A stretch of 50,832 nucleotides of DNA from Actinokineospora pegani. GTDB lineage: Bacteria > Actinomycetota > Actinomycetes > Mycobacteriales > Pseudonocardiaceae. The notes beneath the pieces were generated by a model, which was not told the DNA's origin, made no database searches, and was given only the letters and a program-made list of their open reading frames with translations. Location of the stretch: NCBI RefSeq assembly GCF_009745975.1, contig NZ_WHOL01000052.1, positions 1 through 50,832 of the forward strand, written 5' to 3'. How positions within the stretch are numbered: the first letter of the stretch is position 1; every line of letters begins with the position of its first letter. A program made the translations under genes and the position numbers. Positions 35,880 to 43,945 of the stretch are shown piece by piece.

Positions 35880-37961
35880 TCAGTCCCCGCCGGTGATTAT
35901 CGACAGCACCTCGGACCCGAACTTGTCCAGTTTCGAGGCCCCGATCCCGGAGATAGCCACGAGAGCGGCCCGATCCGCCGGACGTTGTTCGGCAATCGCC
36001 AAAAGTGTGGCGTCGGTGAAGATGACGTACGCGGGCACGCGCAGCGCCTTGGACCGCTCCACCCGCCACTCGCGCAGCCGGTCCAGCAGCCCCTCGTCCA
36101 GGTCGGCCGGGCAGTCCGCGCACCGGCCCAGCTTGACCGGCATGATCCCGTGGAGCTGGCATCCGCACACCCGGCAGAACCGCGGCGCGTCCACCCCGCG
36201 CGCCCCGGCCTCCCGCTGCCGCAGCGGCACCCGCGCGGTCGGGTCGTTCTGCGGGATGAGCCCGTAGAGGAACCTGCTGCGCCGCCGGTACCGCTTGCCG
36301 CCCTCCGCGCGCGCCAGCGCCCACGACAACGACAGGTGCACCCGCGCGCGGGTCACCCCCACGTAGAGCAGCCTGCGCTCCTCCTCGATCGCCGCGTTGT
36401 CCCCGTCGGCGTGCTGGATCGGCATGGTCCCGTCGACCAGGCCGACCAGGAACACCGCGTCCCACTCCAGGCCCTTGGCCGCGTGCAGCGACGCCAGCGT
36501 GACGCCCTCGACCGTCGGCGGGTGCTGGGCCTGCGCCCGCTGCTCCAGCTCGGCGGCGTAGCGGGCCAGGTCCGCGCCCCGCTCGGCCGCCACCAGCTCC
36601 TCGGCCAGCTCGACCAGCGCCAGCAGCGAGTCCCACTTCTCGCGCAGCCTCCCGCCCGCGGGCGGCTCGTCGCTCAGCCCCAGCGGCGCCAGCAGCGACC
36701 GGACCAGCGCGGGCAGCTCCCCCCGCGGGTTCGCCACCGCCGCCGTGCGGATCGCGGCCACCGCTTGGCGCACCTCGGAGCGCTGGAAGAACCGCTCGCC
36801 GCCGCGGACCAGGTACGGGATCTCCAGCTTGGCCAGCGCCTGCTCGTACACCTCCGACTGGGCGTTCACCCGGTAGAGGACGGCGATCTCGCTGAGCGCG
36901 ACCCCCTCGTCGACCAGCTCCTTGATCCGCGCGGCCACCGCGGCGGCCTCGGTCGGCTCGTCGTCGTGCTCGGTGAACCGCGGCCGGGGACCGGGCGGGC
37001 GCTGGCCGATCAGCCGCAACCGGGACCCGGCGGGCCGGTCGCGCGCGGCGCCGATGACCTGGTTGGCCAGCGACACCACCTCCGGCGTCGAGCGGTAGTC
37101 GCGCTCCAGGCGGACCACCGTGGCGTCGGGGAAGCGGCGGGTGAACTCCAGCAGCGGCCGGGCCGAGGCGCCCGCGAAGGAGTAGATGGTCTGGTTGGCG
37201 TCACCCACCACGGTCAGGTCGTCGCGCTGGCCCAGCCACGCGTCGAGCACCCGCTGCTGCAGCGGCGTGACGTCCTGGTACTCGTCGACGACGAAGCACC
37301 GGTACCGGTCGCGGAACTCCTCGGCGACCTCGCCGTGCTCCTCCAGCGCGGCGGCCGTGTGCAGCAGCAGGTCGTCGAAGTCGAGCATCCGCGCCTGGTT
37401 CTTGAGCTCCTCGTACCCGGCGTAGACCTTCGCCACCAGCTCCGGCGCCGTGGGGGCGTCGCGGCGCGAGCGGGCGGCGGCCGCCGGGTAGTCCTGCGGC
37501 GCCACCAGCGACGCCTTCGCCCACTCGATCTCGCCCGCGAGGTCGCGCAGCGTCTCCCGCTCCGTGCTCGTGCCCACCCGGTGCGCGGCCTGGCCGACCA
37601 GGCGCAGCTTGCCGTCGAGCAGCTCCCACGGGCTGTCGCCGACGACCCTGGGCCAGAAGTAGCGCAACTGCCGCAGCGCCGAGGCGTGGAACGTGCGGGC
37701 CTGCGCGCCCGGCACCCCGGCCGCGCGCAGCCGGGTCCGCATCTCCCCCGCCGCCCGCGCGGTGAAGGTGACCGCGAGGACCTGACCGGCGGAGACGTGG
37801 CCCGCCGAGACCAGCGCCGCGATGCGGCTGACGATGGTGCGCGTCTTGCCGGTGCCCGCCCCGGCCAGCACGCACACCGGGCCCCGGGGGGCGCGCACGG
37901 CGGCGAGTTGCTCGGGGTCGAGCCCGGCCAGCAGGTCGTCGCGTCCTCGGTCGCTGGCCAT
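35880..37961 (-). CDS. uvrD2: ATP-dependent DNA helicase UvrD2
   Basis: 693 residues, close to the about 700 of mycobacterial UvrD2. A superfamily 1 helicase: Walker A AGAGTGKT (33-40), motif Ia after it, motif [21 protein letters not shown] (motif III), LERDYRST (motif IV), [17 protein letters not shown] (motif V) and [10 protein letters not shown] (motif VI). The C-terminus has the tetracysteine motif CRVC...CADC and an HRDC domain (about 615-690), the combination that defines UvrD2. ATG 37961 starts [19 protein letters not shown]; an in-frame ORF continues far upstream but lacks helicase sequence. It acts in DNA unwinding during repair or replication. Confidence 0.96.
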   Translation of the reverse strand: MASDRGRDDLLAGLDPEQLAAVRAPRGPVCVLAGAGTGKTRTIVSRIAALVSAGHVSAGQVLAVTFTARAAGEMRTRLRAAGVPGAQARTFHASALRQLRYFWPRVVGDSPWELLDGKLRLVGQAAHRVGTSTERETLRDLAGEIEWAKASLVAPQDYPAAAARSRRDAPTAPELVAKVYAGYEELKNQARMLDFDDLLLHTAAALEEHGEVAEEFRDRYRCFVVDEYQDVTPLQQRVLDAWLGQRDDLTVVGDANQTIYSFAGASARPLLEFTRRFPDATVVRLERDYRSTPEVVSLANQVIGAARDRPAGSRLRLIGQRPPGPRPRFTEHDDEPTEAAAVAARIKELVDEGVALSEIAVLYRVNAQSEVYEQALAKLEIPYLVRGGERFFQRSEVRQAVAAIRTAAVANPRGELPALVRSLLAPLGLSDEPPAGGRLREKWDSLLALVELAEELVAAERGADLARYAAELEQRAQAQHPPTVEGVTLASLHAAKGLEWDAVFLVGLVDGTMPIQHADGDNAAIEEERRLLYVGVTRARVHLSLSWALARAEGGKRYRRRSRFLYGLIPQNDPTARVPLRQREAGARGVDAPRFCRVCGCQLHGIMPVKLGRCADCPADLDEGLLDRLREWRVERSKALRVPAYVIFTDATLLAIAEQRPADRAALVAISGIGASKLDKFGSEVLSIITGGD

Positions 37962-38021
37962 GCCCGCATCCTCGCAGAGCGCGGCTCGTGTGCGCGGGAG
38001 GGCGCACCGTATCCTGGGAGC

Positions 38022-38753
38022 ATGGCGGATAAGCAGGACAAGGCGGCCGCGAAGGAAGCCAAGGCGGCGCGCAAGGCCGCGTCGAAGGCCAAGCGCGGGC
38101 AGATCTGGCAGGCCTTCCAGATGCAGCGCAAGGAGGACAAGGCCCTCCTGCCGTGGATGGTGGGCTCGTTCCTCGTGGTGGCGGGCGTCGTGTTCGTCAT
38201 CGGCCTGCTCATCGGCATCGAGTGGTTCCTGCTGCCGGTCGGCATCGCCTTCGGCCTGCTCGCCGCTGTGATCATCTTCGGCCGACGGGTGCAGCGCAAC
38301 GTCTACGGCAAGGCCGACGGCCAGCCCGGCGCCGCGGCGTGGGCGCTGGAGAACCTGCGCGGCCGCTGGAAGGTCACCCCCGCCGTCGCGGGCACCACCC
38401 AGCTCGACGCCGTGCACCGGGTCCTGGGCCGCCCCGGCGTCGTCCTGGTCGCCGAGGGCGCCCCGCACCGGGTCAAGACGCTGCTCGCCCAGGAGAAGAA
38501 GCGCGTCGCGCGCGTCATCGGCGACAAGACGCCGATCTACGACGTGTTCGTCGGCAACGAGGAGGGCCAGATCCCGCTGGCCAAGCTGCAGCGGCACCTG
38601 ATGAAGCTGCCCAACAACCTGCGCCCCGCCGAGATCGACGGCGTGGAGAAGCGGATGGCCGCCCTGGCCAGCCGGGGCGCGGCACTGCCCAAGGGCCCGA
38701 TGCCGCAGGGCGCGAAGATGCGCAGCGTGCAGCGCACCATGCGCAGGCGCTGA
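38022..38753 (+). CDS. DUF4191 membrane protein
   Basis: 243 residues. A Lys/Ala-rich cytoplasmic N-terminus (about 1-45) is followed by two adjacent TM helices (about 46-68 and 70-90), then a cytoplasmic domain with [37 protein letters not shown] and [17 protein letters not shown]. This is the DUF4191 pattern (Rv2219 type), normally found near lipoyl synthase and glnA in actinobacteria. Function unknown. It is divergent from uvrD2 by 60 bp, which marks the join of two conserved gene blocks. Confidence 0.92.
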   Translation: MADKQDKAAAKEAKAARKAASKAKRGQIWQAFQMQRKEDKALLPWMVGSFLVVAGVVFVIGLLIGIEWFLLPVGIAFGLLAAVIIFGRRVQRNVYGKADGQPGAAAWALENLRGRWKVTPAVAGTTQLDAVHRVLGRPGVVLVAEGAPHRVKTLLAQEKKRVARVIGDKTPIYDVFVGNEEGQIPLAKLQRHLMKLPNNLRPAEIDGVEKRMAALASRGAALPKGPMPQGAKMRSVQRTMRRR

Positions 38754-38777
38754 CCCCCGCCAGACACCGCCGCCGAG

Positions 38778-38805
38778 CAGCCGACCGGAATCTTCCGGTC
38801 GGCTG
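38778..38805. terminator. 12-bp hairpin after the DUF4191 gene
   Basis: CAGCCGACCGGA (38778-38789) pairs perfectly with 38794-38805 around ATCT, 25 bp after the stop. Confidence 0.8.
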
Positions 38806-38891
38806 TTCCGCGTTCCACGGCCGGACGAGATCACCACGCCCGGGCGAAAGCCGGTCGGCTGCCGCGCCCACCGGGCGATACGGTCGCACGG

Positions 38892-39665
38892 GTGACCCCC
38901 GCGAACACCGCCGCCCGCATCGCCGCCGCCCAGCTCCGCGGGCTCAGCCGGAGCAGGACCCTGGTCCAGGCGGGCCCGTTCACCGGCCTGCTCGCCCCGG
39001 ACGGGCCGCAGTTCCTCAGCTACGCCGTGGCCGCCCGCCCGGGTGAGCCGGTCGAGGACCCCGCCGAGGTGGCCGCGGCGCTGCGGGCCCTGCGCGAGGT
39101 CTTCCCCGAGGGCACGCTGCGCTTCGAACTGGTCGACGAGGCCGCGCCGGGGGCCGCGCGGGCGCTGGCCGGGGCGGGGCTGAGCGTCACCCTGCGCGTG
39201 CCGGTCATGACCGTCGCCCGGGACGCCCTCGTCGAGCCCGACCCGGCACCCGGCGTCGTGGTCTCCCGGGTCACCACCACCGAGCACCGGCTGATCGGCG
39301 ACGGCATCGCCCACCGCGCGTTCGGCGGCCTCGGCGAGCCGGTGGCCCAGGCGCCCGCGCCGGACGCGGGCGCAGGCGGGATGGTCCTGGCCTGGGTCGA
39401 CGGGACGCCGGTGGCGGTGGCGTCGTGGACGGCCGTCGCCGACGGGGTGACCGAGGTGGTGGGCATCGCCACCGAGGAGGAGCACCGCAGGCAGGGCTTC
39501 GGCGCGCTGGTGACCGCCGCCGCGACCCTGGTCCCGATGACCGAGGCGGGCGTCGATCTGGCCTGGCTGACCCCGGGCAGCGCCGACGCCGACCGGGTCT
39601 ACCGCGGCGTCGGGTACCTGCCCGTCGCCACCGCCGTGCACCTGGCCGAGGAGCCCGCGCTCTAG
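38892..39665 (+). CDS. GNAT-family N-acetyltransferase
   Basis: 257 residues from GTG 38892. The C-terminal GNAT core has [22 protein letters not shown] (about 195-216), with Q/RxxGxG-type acetyl-CoA binding in RRQGFGA, and a final beta strand [11 protein letters not shown]. The N-terminal half looks like a second, degenerate GNAT lobe ([17 protein letters not shown] region). Substrate unknown. Its TAG stop overlaps the TAG of the converging RDD gene by two bases. Confidence 0.85.
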   Translation: MTPANTAARIAAAQLRGLSRSRTLVQAGPFTGLLAPDGPQFLSYAVAARPGEPVEDPAEVAAALRALREVFPEGTLRFELVDEAAPGAARALAGAGLSVTLRVPVMTVARDALVEPDPAPGVVVSRVTTTEHRLIGDGIAHRAFGGLGEPVAQAPAPDAGAGGMVLAWVDGTPVAVASWTAVADGVTEVVGIATEEEHRRQGFGALVTAAATLVPMTEAGVDLAWLTPGSADADRVYRGVGYLPVATAVHLAEEPAL

Positions 39666-40129
39666 CGGGTGCGCAGCTCCACGGTGCCGCCCACCTTGTC
39701 GTGCAGGCCGCGCCCGTCCCGGTCGACGACAGCGGCGGGGATGATGACGGCCACGAGCAGTGACCGGGGCACGGCGCGCAGCCCGACGTGCTCGCTGCCG
39801 TCGATGCGCAGCACCCGCATCCCGAGCAGCATCTTGCCCGGCGTGAGGCCTATCACGCCCACCCCGACCACGGTGATCACCAGCCAGATCGCCACCGACA
39901 GCAGGTTGCGGTTCCAGTTGGCCGTCGGGTCGTCGAAGTCCAGCGGCAGGAACAACGACGTGATCAACGAGGCCAGGACCAGGTCGACCACCAGGGCCAG
40001 CAGGCGCACTCCCCCCGAGGCCACCGAGCCCTCGCCCTTCTCGGGCAGTCCCATCCGCTCGCCCGGCCACCGCTGGGAATCGCGTTCCGCACCCGAGCCG
40101 GGAAGCCACGTGCCGGTCCATCTGCTCAC
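39662..40129 (-). CDS. RDD family membrane protein
   Basis: 155 residues from GTG 40129. After a hydrophilic N-terminus come [22 protein letters not shown] (TM1, with the Arg and Asp of the RDD motif), [29 protein letters not shown] (TM2 and the conserved TPGK motif) and a final helix [16 protein letters not shown] before [20 protein letters not shown] proteins are small membrane proteins of uncertain role. Placement between DUF4191 and glnA matches the mycobacterial order. The upstream 70 bp abut the glnA GlnR operator. Confidence 0.9.
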   Translation of the reverse strand: MSRWTGTWLPGSGAERDSQRWPGERMGLPEKGEGSVASGGVRLLALVVDLVLASLITSLFLPLDFDDPTANWNRNLLSVAIWLVITVVGVGVIGLTPGKMLLGMRVLRIDGSEHVGLRAVPRSLLVAVIIPAAVVDRDGRGLHDKVGGTVELRTR

Positions 40130-40198
40130 CCCCGCAGCCTAGGACGGGGTGCCACCGGCGGTGACAGCCGGCATGCTCGGCAGCGACGACGGGTGCCG

Positions 40199-40236
40199 TT
40201 AACGCCCGTGAAACATGAGGGTGATGGTCGGGCAAC
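40199..40236 (+). promoter_or_regulatory. GlnR operator (a1-b1-a2-b2) upstream of glnA
   Basis: TTAAC-N6-GAAAC-N6-GTGAT-N6-GCAAC, with each 6-base spacer exact, fits the actinobacterial GlnR box gTnAC-n6-GaAAC repeated twice, with one mismatch in three of the four boxes. It ends 109 bp before the GTG of glnA, as at Streptomyces glnA, and implies control by nitrogen status. Confidence 0.78.
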
Positions 40237-40345
40237 ACCGCCCTCTTACTTTCATCACGCAGAGCGGACAGGCGTGATCATCTGCCTTCGCCCCGCGCGG
40301 TGGGCCGGTCCCGGCCGGCAGATCAGACGTAAGGAGCCAACCAGC

Positions 40346-41773
40346 GTGTTCAAGTCTTCCGACGAGGTCTTGGGCTTCATCGCCAAAGAAGGCGTGAAGT
40401 TCGTCGATGTCCGGTTCTGCGACCTGCCGGGTGTCATGCAGCACTTCACCCTCCCGGCGGCGGCCTTCGACGAGGACGCCTACAACGAGGGCCTCGCCTT
40501 CGACGGCTCCTCCGTCCGCGGCTTCCAGTCGATCCACGAGTCGGACATGCTGCTGCTGCCCGACCCCGCGACGGCCAGGATCGACCCGTTCCGCGCGGAG
40601 AAGACCCTGATCATCAACTTCTTCGTGCACGACCCGTTCACCCGCGAGGCCTACTCCCGCGACCCGCGCAACATCGCGCGCAAGGCCGAGCAGTACATCG
40701 CCGAGTCGGGCATCGCCGACACCGCGTACTTCGGCCCGGAGGCCGAGTTCTACATCTTCGACTCGGTGCGCTTCGACTACACCGAGAACGGCTCCTTCCA
40801 CGAGCTGGACTCCGTCGAGGGCTGGTGGAACACCGGCGCGGCCGACGCGGACGGCAAGAACCTGGGCTACAAGACCAAGTTCAAGGGCGGCTACTTCCCC
40901 GTCCCGCCGGTCGACCACTTCGCCGACCTGCGCGACAAGATGGTCGTCGACCTGCAGGGCCTGGGCTTCAACATCGAGCGCGCCCACCACGAGGTCGGCA
41001 CCGGCGGCCAGACCGAGATCAACTACCGGTTCAACACGCTGCTGCACGCCGCCGACGACCTGCAGATGTTCAAGTACAGCATCAAGAACACCGCGTGGAA
41101 CGCCGACAAGACCGTCACCTTCATGCCCAAGCCGCTCTACGGCGACAACGGCTCCGGCATGCACGTGCACTCCTCGCTGTGGAAGGACGGCGTCCCGCTG
41201 TTCCACGACGAGTCCGGCTACGCGGGCCTGTCCGACACCGCCCGCCACTACATCGGCGGCCTGCTCAAGCACGCCCCGTCGCTGCTGGCGTTCACCAACC
41301 CGACGGTGAACTCCTACCACCGCCTGGTGCCCGGCTACGAGGCCCCGGTCTCGCTGGTCTACTCCCAGCGCAACCGCTCCGCCTGCGTCCGCATCCCGAT
41401 CACGGGCAACAACGCCAAGGCCAAGCGCGTCGAGTTCCGCTGCCCCGACTCCTCGGGCAACCCGTACCTGGCCTTCGCCGCCCTGGTGATGGCGGGCCTG
41501 GACGGCGTCAAGAACAAGATCGAGCCCCCGGCCCCGATCGACAAGGACCTCTACGAGCTCCCGCCGGAGGAGGCCAAGTCGGTCGCGCAGGTCCCCGCCT
41601 CCCTGGGCGACGTGCTCGACTCGCTCGAGGCCGACCACGACTACCTGCTCGAGGGCGGCGTGTTCACCCCCGACGTCATCGAGACGTGGATCGCCTTCAA
41701 GCGCGAGCACGAGATCGACCCCCTGCGCCTGCGCCCGCACCCGTACGAGTTCGGTCTCTACTACGACGTGTGA
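40346..41773 (+). CDS. glnA: Glutamine synthetase type I
   Basis: 475 residues from GTG 40346 with AAGGAG upstream. It makes glutamine from glutamate, ammonia and ATP, as a cytoplasmic dodecamer. N-terminal beta-grasp: [19 protein letters not shown]. Catalytic domain: DGSSVRGF, the metal-binding [20 protein letters not shown] (ATP/glutamate loop), and [10 protein letters not shown] with [11 protein letters not shown]. Tyr403 in [12 protein letters not shown] is the adenylylation site of GS-I-beta enzymes; the modifying enzyme GlnE is encoded at 47016-50006. A GlnR box precedes the gene. Transcription ends at a 15-bp hairpin downstream. Confidence 0.98.
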   Translation: MFKSSDEVLGFIAKEGVKFVDVRFCDLPGVMQHFTLPAAAFDEDAYNEGLAFDGSSVRGFQSIHESDMLLLPDPATARIDPFRAEKTLIINFFVHDPFTREAYSRDPRNIARKAEQYIAESGIADTAYFGPEAEFYIFDSVRFDYTENGSFHELDSVEGWWNTGAADADGKNLGYKTKFKGGYFPVPPVDHFADLRDKMVVDLQGLGFNIERAHHEVGTGGQTEINYRFNTLLHAADDLQMFKYSIKNTAWNADKTVTFMPKPLYGDNGSGMHVHSSLWKDGVPLFHDESGYAGLSDTARHYIGGLLKHAPSLLAFTNPTVNSYHRLVPGYEAPVSLVYSQRNRSACVRIPITGNNAKAKRVEFRCPDSSGNPYLAFAALVMAGLDGVKNKIEPPAPIDKDLYELPPEEAKSVAQVPASLGDVLDSLEADHDYLLEGGVFTPDVIETWIAFKREHEIDPLRLRPHPYEFGLYYDV

Positions 41774-41791
41774 CTCTCGGCTGGGCTCAGC

Positions 41792-41830
41792 CAGGCTGGC
41801 CTGAACCAGGCTGGACTGAACCAGGCAGCG
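41792..41830. repeat. 15-bp tandem repeat after glnA
   Basis: CAGGCTGGCCTGAAC, CAGGCTGGACTGAAC and a partial third CAGGCAGCG follow each other between the glnA stop and its terminator. No function is apparent. Confidence 0.75.
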
Positions 41831-41831
41831 A

Positions 41832-41864
41832 CAGCGCCCGCCCGGGCCTCCCGGGCGGGCGCTG
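41832..41864. terminator. 15-bp hairpin between glnA and tetR-like gene
   Basis: CAGCGCCCGCCCGGG (41832-41846) pairs perfectly with 41850-41864 around a 3-base loop. It serves both converging genes. Confidence 0.85.
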
Positions 41865-41881
41865 CGCTGTCCCGGGCCGCG

Positions 41882-42508
41882 TCAGGCGTCGGCGTGCGCC
41901 AGCACGGCCTGGACCGAGCGGCGGGCGTTGGCCGCCGCTCCGGGGTCGGCGCCCGCGGCGAGGAGGACGAGGGTGCCCTCGTAGAGCAGGTGGAGGTGGG
42001 CTCCCACGCCGAGGTCGCCCGCGAGGGTGTCGAACAAGGCGCGCATCCACGCCTTCTCCGCGCGGATGACCGGGACGGCCGGGTGCTCGCTGTCGCCGAC
42101 CTCGGCGTAGGCGTTGACGAACGCGCAGCCCCGTCGCTGGGTCCCCATCCAGGTCTGCAACGCGTCGAAGACCAGGGGCACCGTCCGCTCGGCGGCGTCG
42201 TCGGCGACGACCCCGGCCTCGGCGAACCGGGTGAGCAGGTGGTCGCGCCAGCGGTGCGCCCGCCGCAGCAGGTAGAGCGCCACGAGGGCGTCCTTGGAAC
42301 CGAACCGGTCGTAGAGGGTCTTCTTCGTCGTCCCGGCGGTCTCGGCGATGAGGTCCACGCCGACGGCGCGCACCCCGCGTAGGTAGAACAGGTCGCTGGC
42401 CGCGTCCAGCAGTCGTGTCCCCGCCTCGGTCAGCGCAGGCAGCGGCTGCAGGACCGGCCGCAGGACGCCCGGGGTGGTGTCGTCCATCGTGGTGAGCGTG
42501 CCCAGCAC
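41882..42508 (-). CDS. TetR-family regulator
   Basis: 208 residues. GTG 42508 is chosen because GGGGAGG lies 5 bases upstream; ATG 42487 lacks a ribosome site, and the ORF top at 42547 runs into the operator. The N-terminal TetR helix-turn-helix has LLDAASDLFYLRGVRAVGVDLIAETAGTTKKTLYDRFGSKDALVALYL. The C-terminal helical ligand-binding part has GCAFVNAYAEVGD, typical of TetR_C proteins near drug-type exporters. A palindrome overlaps both divergent -10 elements, so it very probably represses itself and the EamA gene. Inducer unknown. Confidence 0.9.
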   Translation of the reverse strand: MLGTLTTMDDTTPGVLRPVLQPLPALTEAGTRLLDAASDLFYLRGVRAVGVDLIAETAGTTKKTLYDRFGSKDALVALYLLRRAHRWRDHLLTRFAEAGVVADDAAERTVPLVFDALQTWMGTQRRGCAFVNAYAEVGDSEHPAVPVIRAEKAWMRALFDTLAGDLGVGAHLHLLYEGTLVLLAAGADPGAAANARRSVQAVLAHADA

Positions 42509-42540
42509 GGCCGCCTCCCCTTCATCGGTGAACTGCGAGT

Positions 42541-42554
42541 ATACCAACCGGTAT
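42541..42554. promoter_or_regulatory. TetR operator overlapping divergent promoters
   Basis: ATACC-AACC-GGTAT is a perfect dyad. Its left arm overlaps a minus-strand TATACT (42543-42538) suited as -10 of the tetR-like gene, and its right arm overlaps TATGGT (42552-42557), a -10 for the EamA gene. Binding would block both. TATGGT ends only 4 bases before ATG 42561, so the EamA mRNA may be leaderless. Confidence 0.7.
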
Positions 42555-42560
42555 GGTTAC

Positions 42561-43502
42561 ATGCGGCTCATGGCCACCATCCGCGCACTCGCGCTGGTCC
42601 TCGTCTGGAGTTCCGGGTTCATCGGCGCCGAGCTCGGCGCCCGCGCCGCCCCGCCCACGACGCTGCTGGCCTGGCGTTTCCTGGTCATCGCCGTCGTCCT
42701 GCTCCCGTGGCTGCCGCGGGCGGCGGACCGGCGGGAGTGGATGCGCCAGGCGGTGCTCGCCGTGCTGTGCCAGTGCCTCTACCTGGTGGGCGTCTACTGG
42801 GCGGCGGCCGCGGGGGTCCCCGCGGGCACCTCCGCCCTCATCGCCTCCCTGCAACCGGCGCTGGTGCTCGCGGCAGCCGCGCTGCTGGGGAGCAGGCGAT
42901 TCCGGTTCGCCCACGCCTGCGGGTTGACCCTGGGGTCTGCCGGCGTCGCACTGACCGCCGCGGGGGACCTGAGCGCGGGCGTCAGCATCACGGCGCTGGT
43001 CCTGCCGCTGTTGGCGATGCTGTCCCTGGCCGCGGGCACCCTGCTCCAACAGCGGTGGACCACCACCCCGCGCACCTCGACACCGCTGATGCAGAGCCTC
43101 GCCACCCAGGCAGTCATCAGCGCGGGACTCATCACCGCGTACACCGCCGTCGTGGGCGATCTAACACCCCCGGCGACCACAGCGTTCTGGACCGCCACAG
43201 CGTGGGCAGCCCTAGCGGGCATCGGAAGCTACGGGCTCTACTACCTCGTCACCACCCGCGATGGCGCGGAACGAGCCAGCACCCTGCTCTACCTGACCCC
43301 GGCCGCCACCGCCCTGTGGGCAACGGCGATGTTCAGCGAACCCCTGCGCCGCACAGCCGTCATCGGCCTGCTCGTGAGCGCGGTCGCCGTCGCCGTCTTG
43401 AACACCGCGAGCAAAGGCCCCGTCAAGCGCCGAGGAGAGCCAGGTCCAGACCCGCTGCCTCCAGGGCGGTCCGTGGGTCCGGCAACAGCTTGCGGGCGGT
43501 GA
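42561..43502 (+). CDS. EamA/DMT-family transporter
   Basis: 313 residues from ATG 42561 (ATG 42570 is also possible). Ten hydrophobic helices form two EamA repeats; the first opens ALALVLVWSSGFIGAELGAR and contains AAAAGVPAGTSALIASLQPALV, and the second contains GIGSYGLYYLVTTRDGAERASTLLYLTPAATALWA. These carriers export metabolites, often amino acids or drugs. The substrate is unknown. It is divergent from a TetR regulator whose operator covers its promoter. The last about 26 codons, a hydrophilic Pro/Gly-rich tail, overlap the converging thioesterase gene by 80 bp. Confidence 0.9.
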   Translation: MRLMATIRALALVLVWSSGFIGAELGARAAPPTTLLAWRFLVIAVVLLPWLPRAADRREWMRQAVLAVLCQCLYLVGVYWAAAAGVPAGTSALIASLQPALVLAAAALLGSRRFRFAHACGLTLGSAGVALTAAGDLSAGVSITALVLPLLAMLSLAAGTLLQQRWTTTPRTSTPLMQSLATQAVISAGLITAYTAVVGDLTPPATTAFWTATAWAALAGIGSYGLYYLVTTRDGAERASTLLYLTPAATALWATAMFSEPLRRTAVIGLLVSAVAVAVLNTASKGPVKRRGEPGPDPLPPGRSVGPATACGR

Positions 43503-43845
43503 GGTCCATGACCCCGATGACGCACGACAGCTCGGCTGACACGGTGCCGTCCAGCTTGGTCATGACCGAGTCGCACAGGAAGGTCTTGCCGGTGCCGAAC
43601 TTCAGTTCGCAGGTGACGTCGACGGCCTCGCCCGCGCGCAGCTCGCGGCGGTAGGAGATGGTGGCGCCGAGCAGGACCGGGGAGGCGCCGCTGGCCAGCA
43701 GCTCGTCCCAGGCGCAGCCCGCTGCGGCGAAGCCCTCGACGCGGGCGATCTCGCCGTACTGGTGGTAGACCGCCTGGTTGAGGTGGCCGAGGGCGTCGAG
43801 TTCGTAGCTGCGCACCACGATGCGGGTGGACCAGGGCGTGCTCAT
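43423..43845 (-). CDS. Acyl-CoA thioesterase, 4HBT hotdog fold
   Basis: 140 residues. The 4HBT motif is YELDALGHLNQAVYHQYGEIARVEGF (about 14-39), with the catalytic Asp replaced or shifted as in many YbgC/FatA-like members. It is followed by GATISYRRELRAGEAVDVTCEL and a final beta strand. It probably hydrolyses acyl-CoA thioesters. The 3' end overlaps the EamA coding sequence on the other strand by 80 bp. Confidence 0.88.
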   Translation of the reverse strand: MSTPWSTRIVVRSYELDALGHLNQAVYHQYGEIARVEGFAAAGCAWDELLASGASPVLLGATISYRRELRAGEAVDVTCELKFGTGKTFLCDSVMTKLDGTVSAELSCVIGVMDLTARKLLPDPRTALEAAGLDLALLGA

Positions 43846-43866
43846 GGGCCGAGCCTAAGCGCGGAG

Positions 43867-43889
43867 ACCACCAGTACCCGAATGGTGGT
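43867..43889 (-). terminator. Weak hairpin downstream of the methyltransferase gene
   Basis: ACCACCA (43867-43873) pairs with TGGTGGT (43883-43889) around 9 bases, 57 bp past the stop of the minus-strand methyltransferase. No T tract. Confidence 0.35.
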
Positions 43890-43945
43890 TGCGCACGTCA
43901 CTCAGCAGTGCCGGGAGCTGCGTTCGCGACAACGGAGGCCCGCGA

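Noticed and set aside
35425-36267. Plus-strand ORF across the whiB7 leader and uvrD2 end
   Set aside because: Shadow frame; no ribosome site and low-complexity composition where it crosses uvrD2.
37961-40238. Upstream in-frame extension of uvrD2 to 40238
   Set aside because: It runs antisense through DUF4191, GNAT and RDD genes and has no helicase sequence; ATG 37961 is the natural start.
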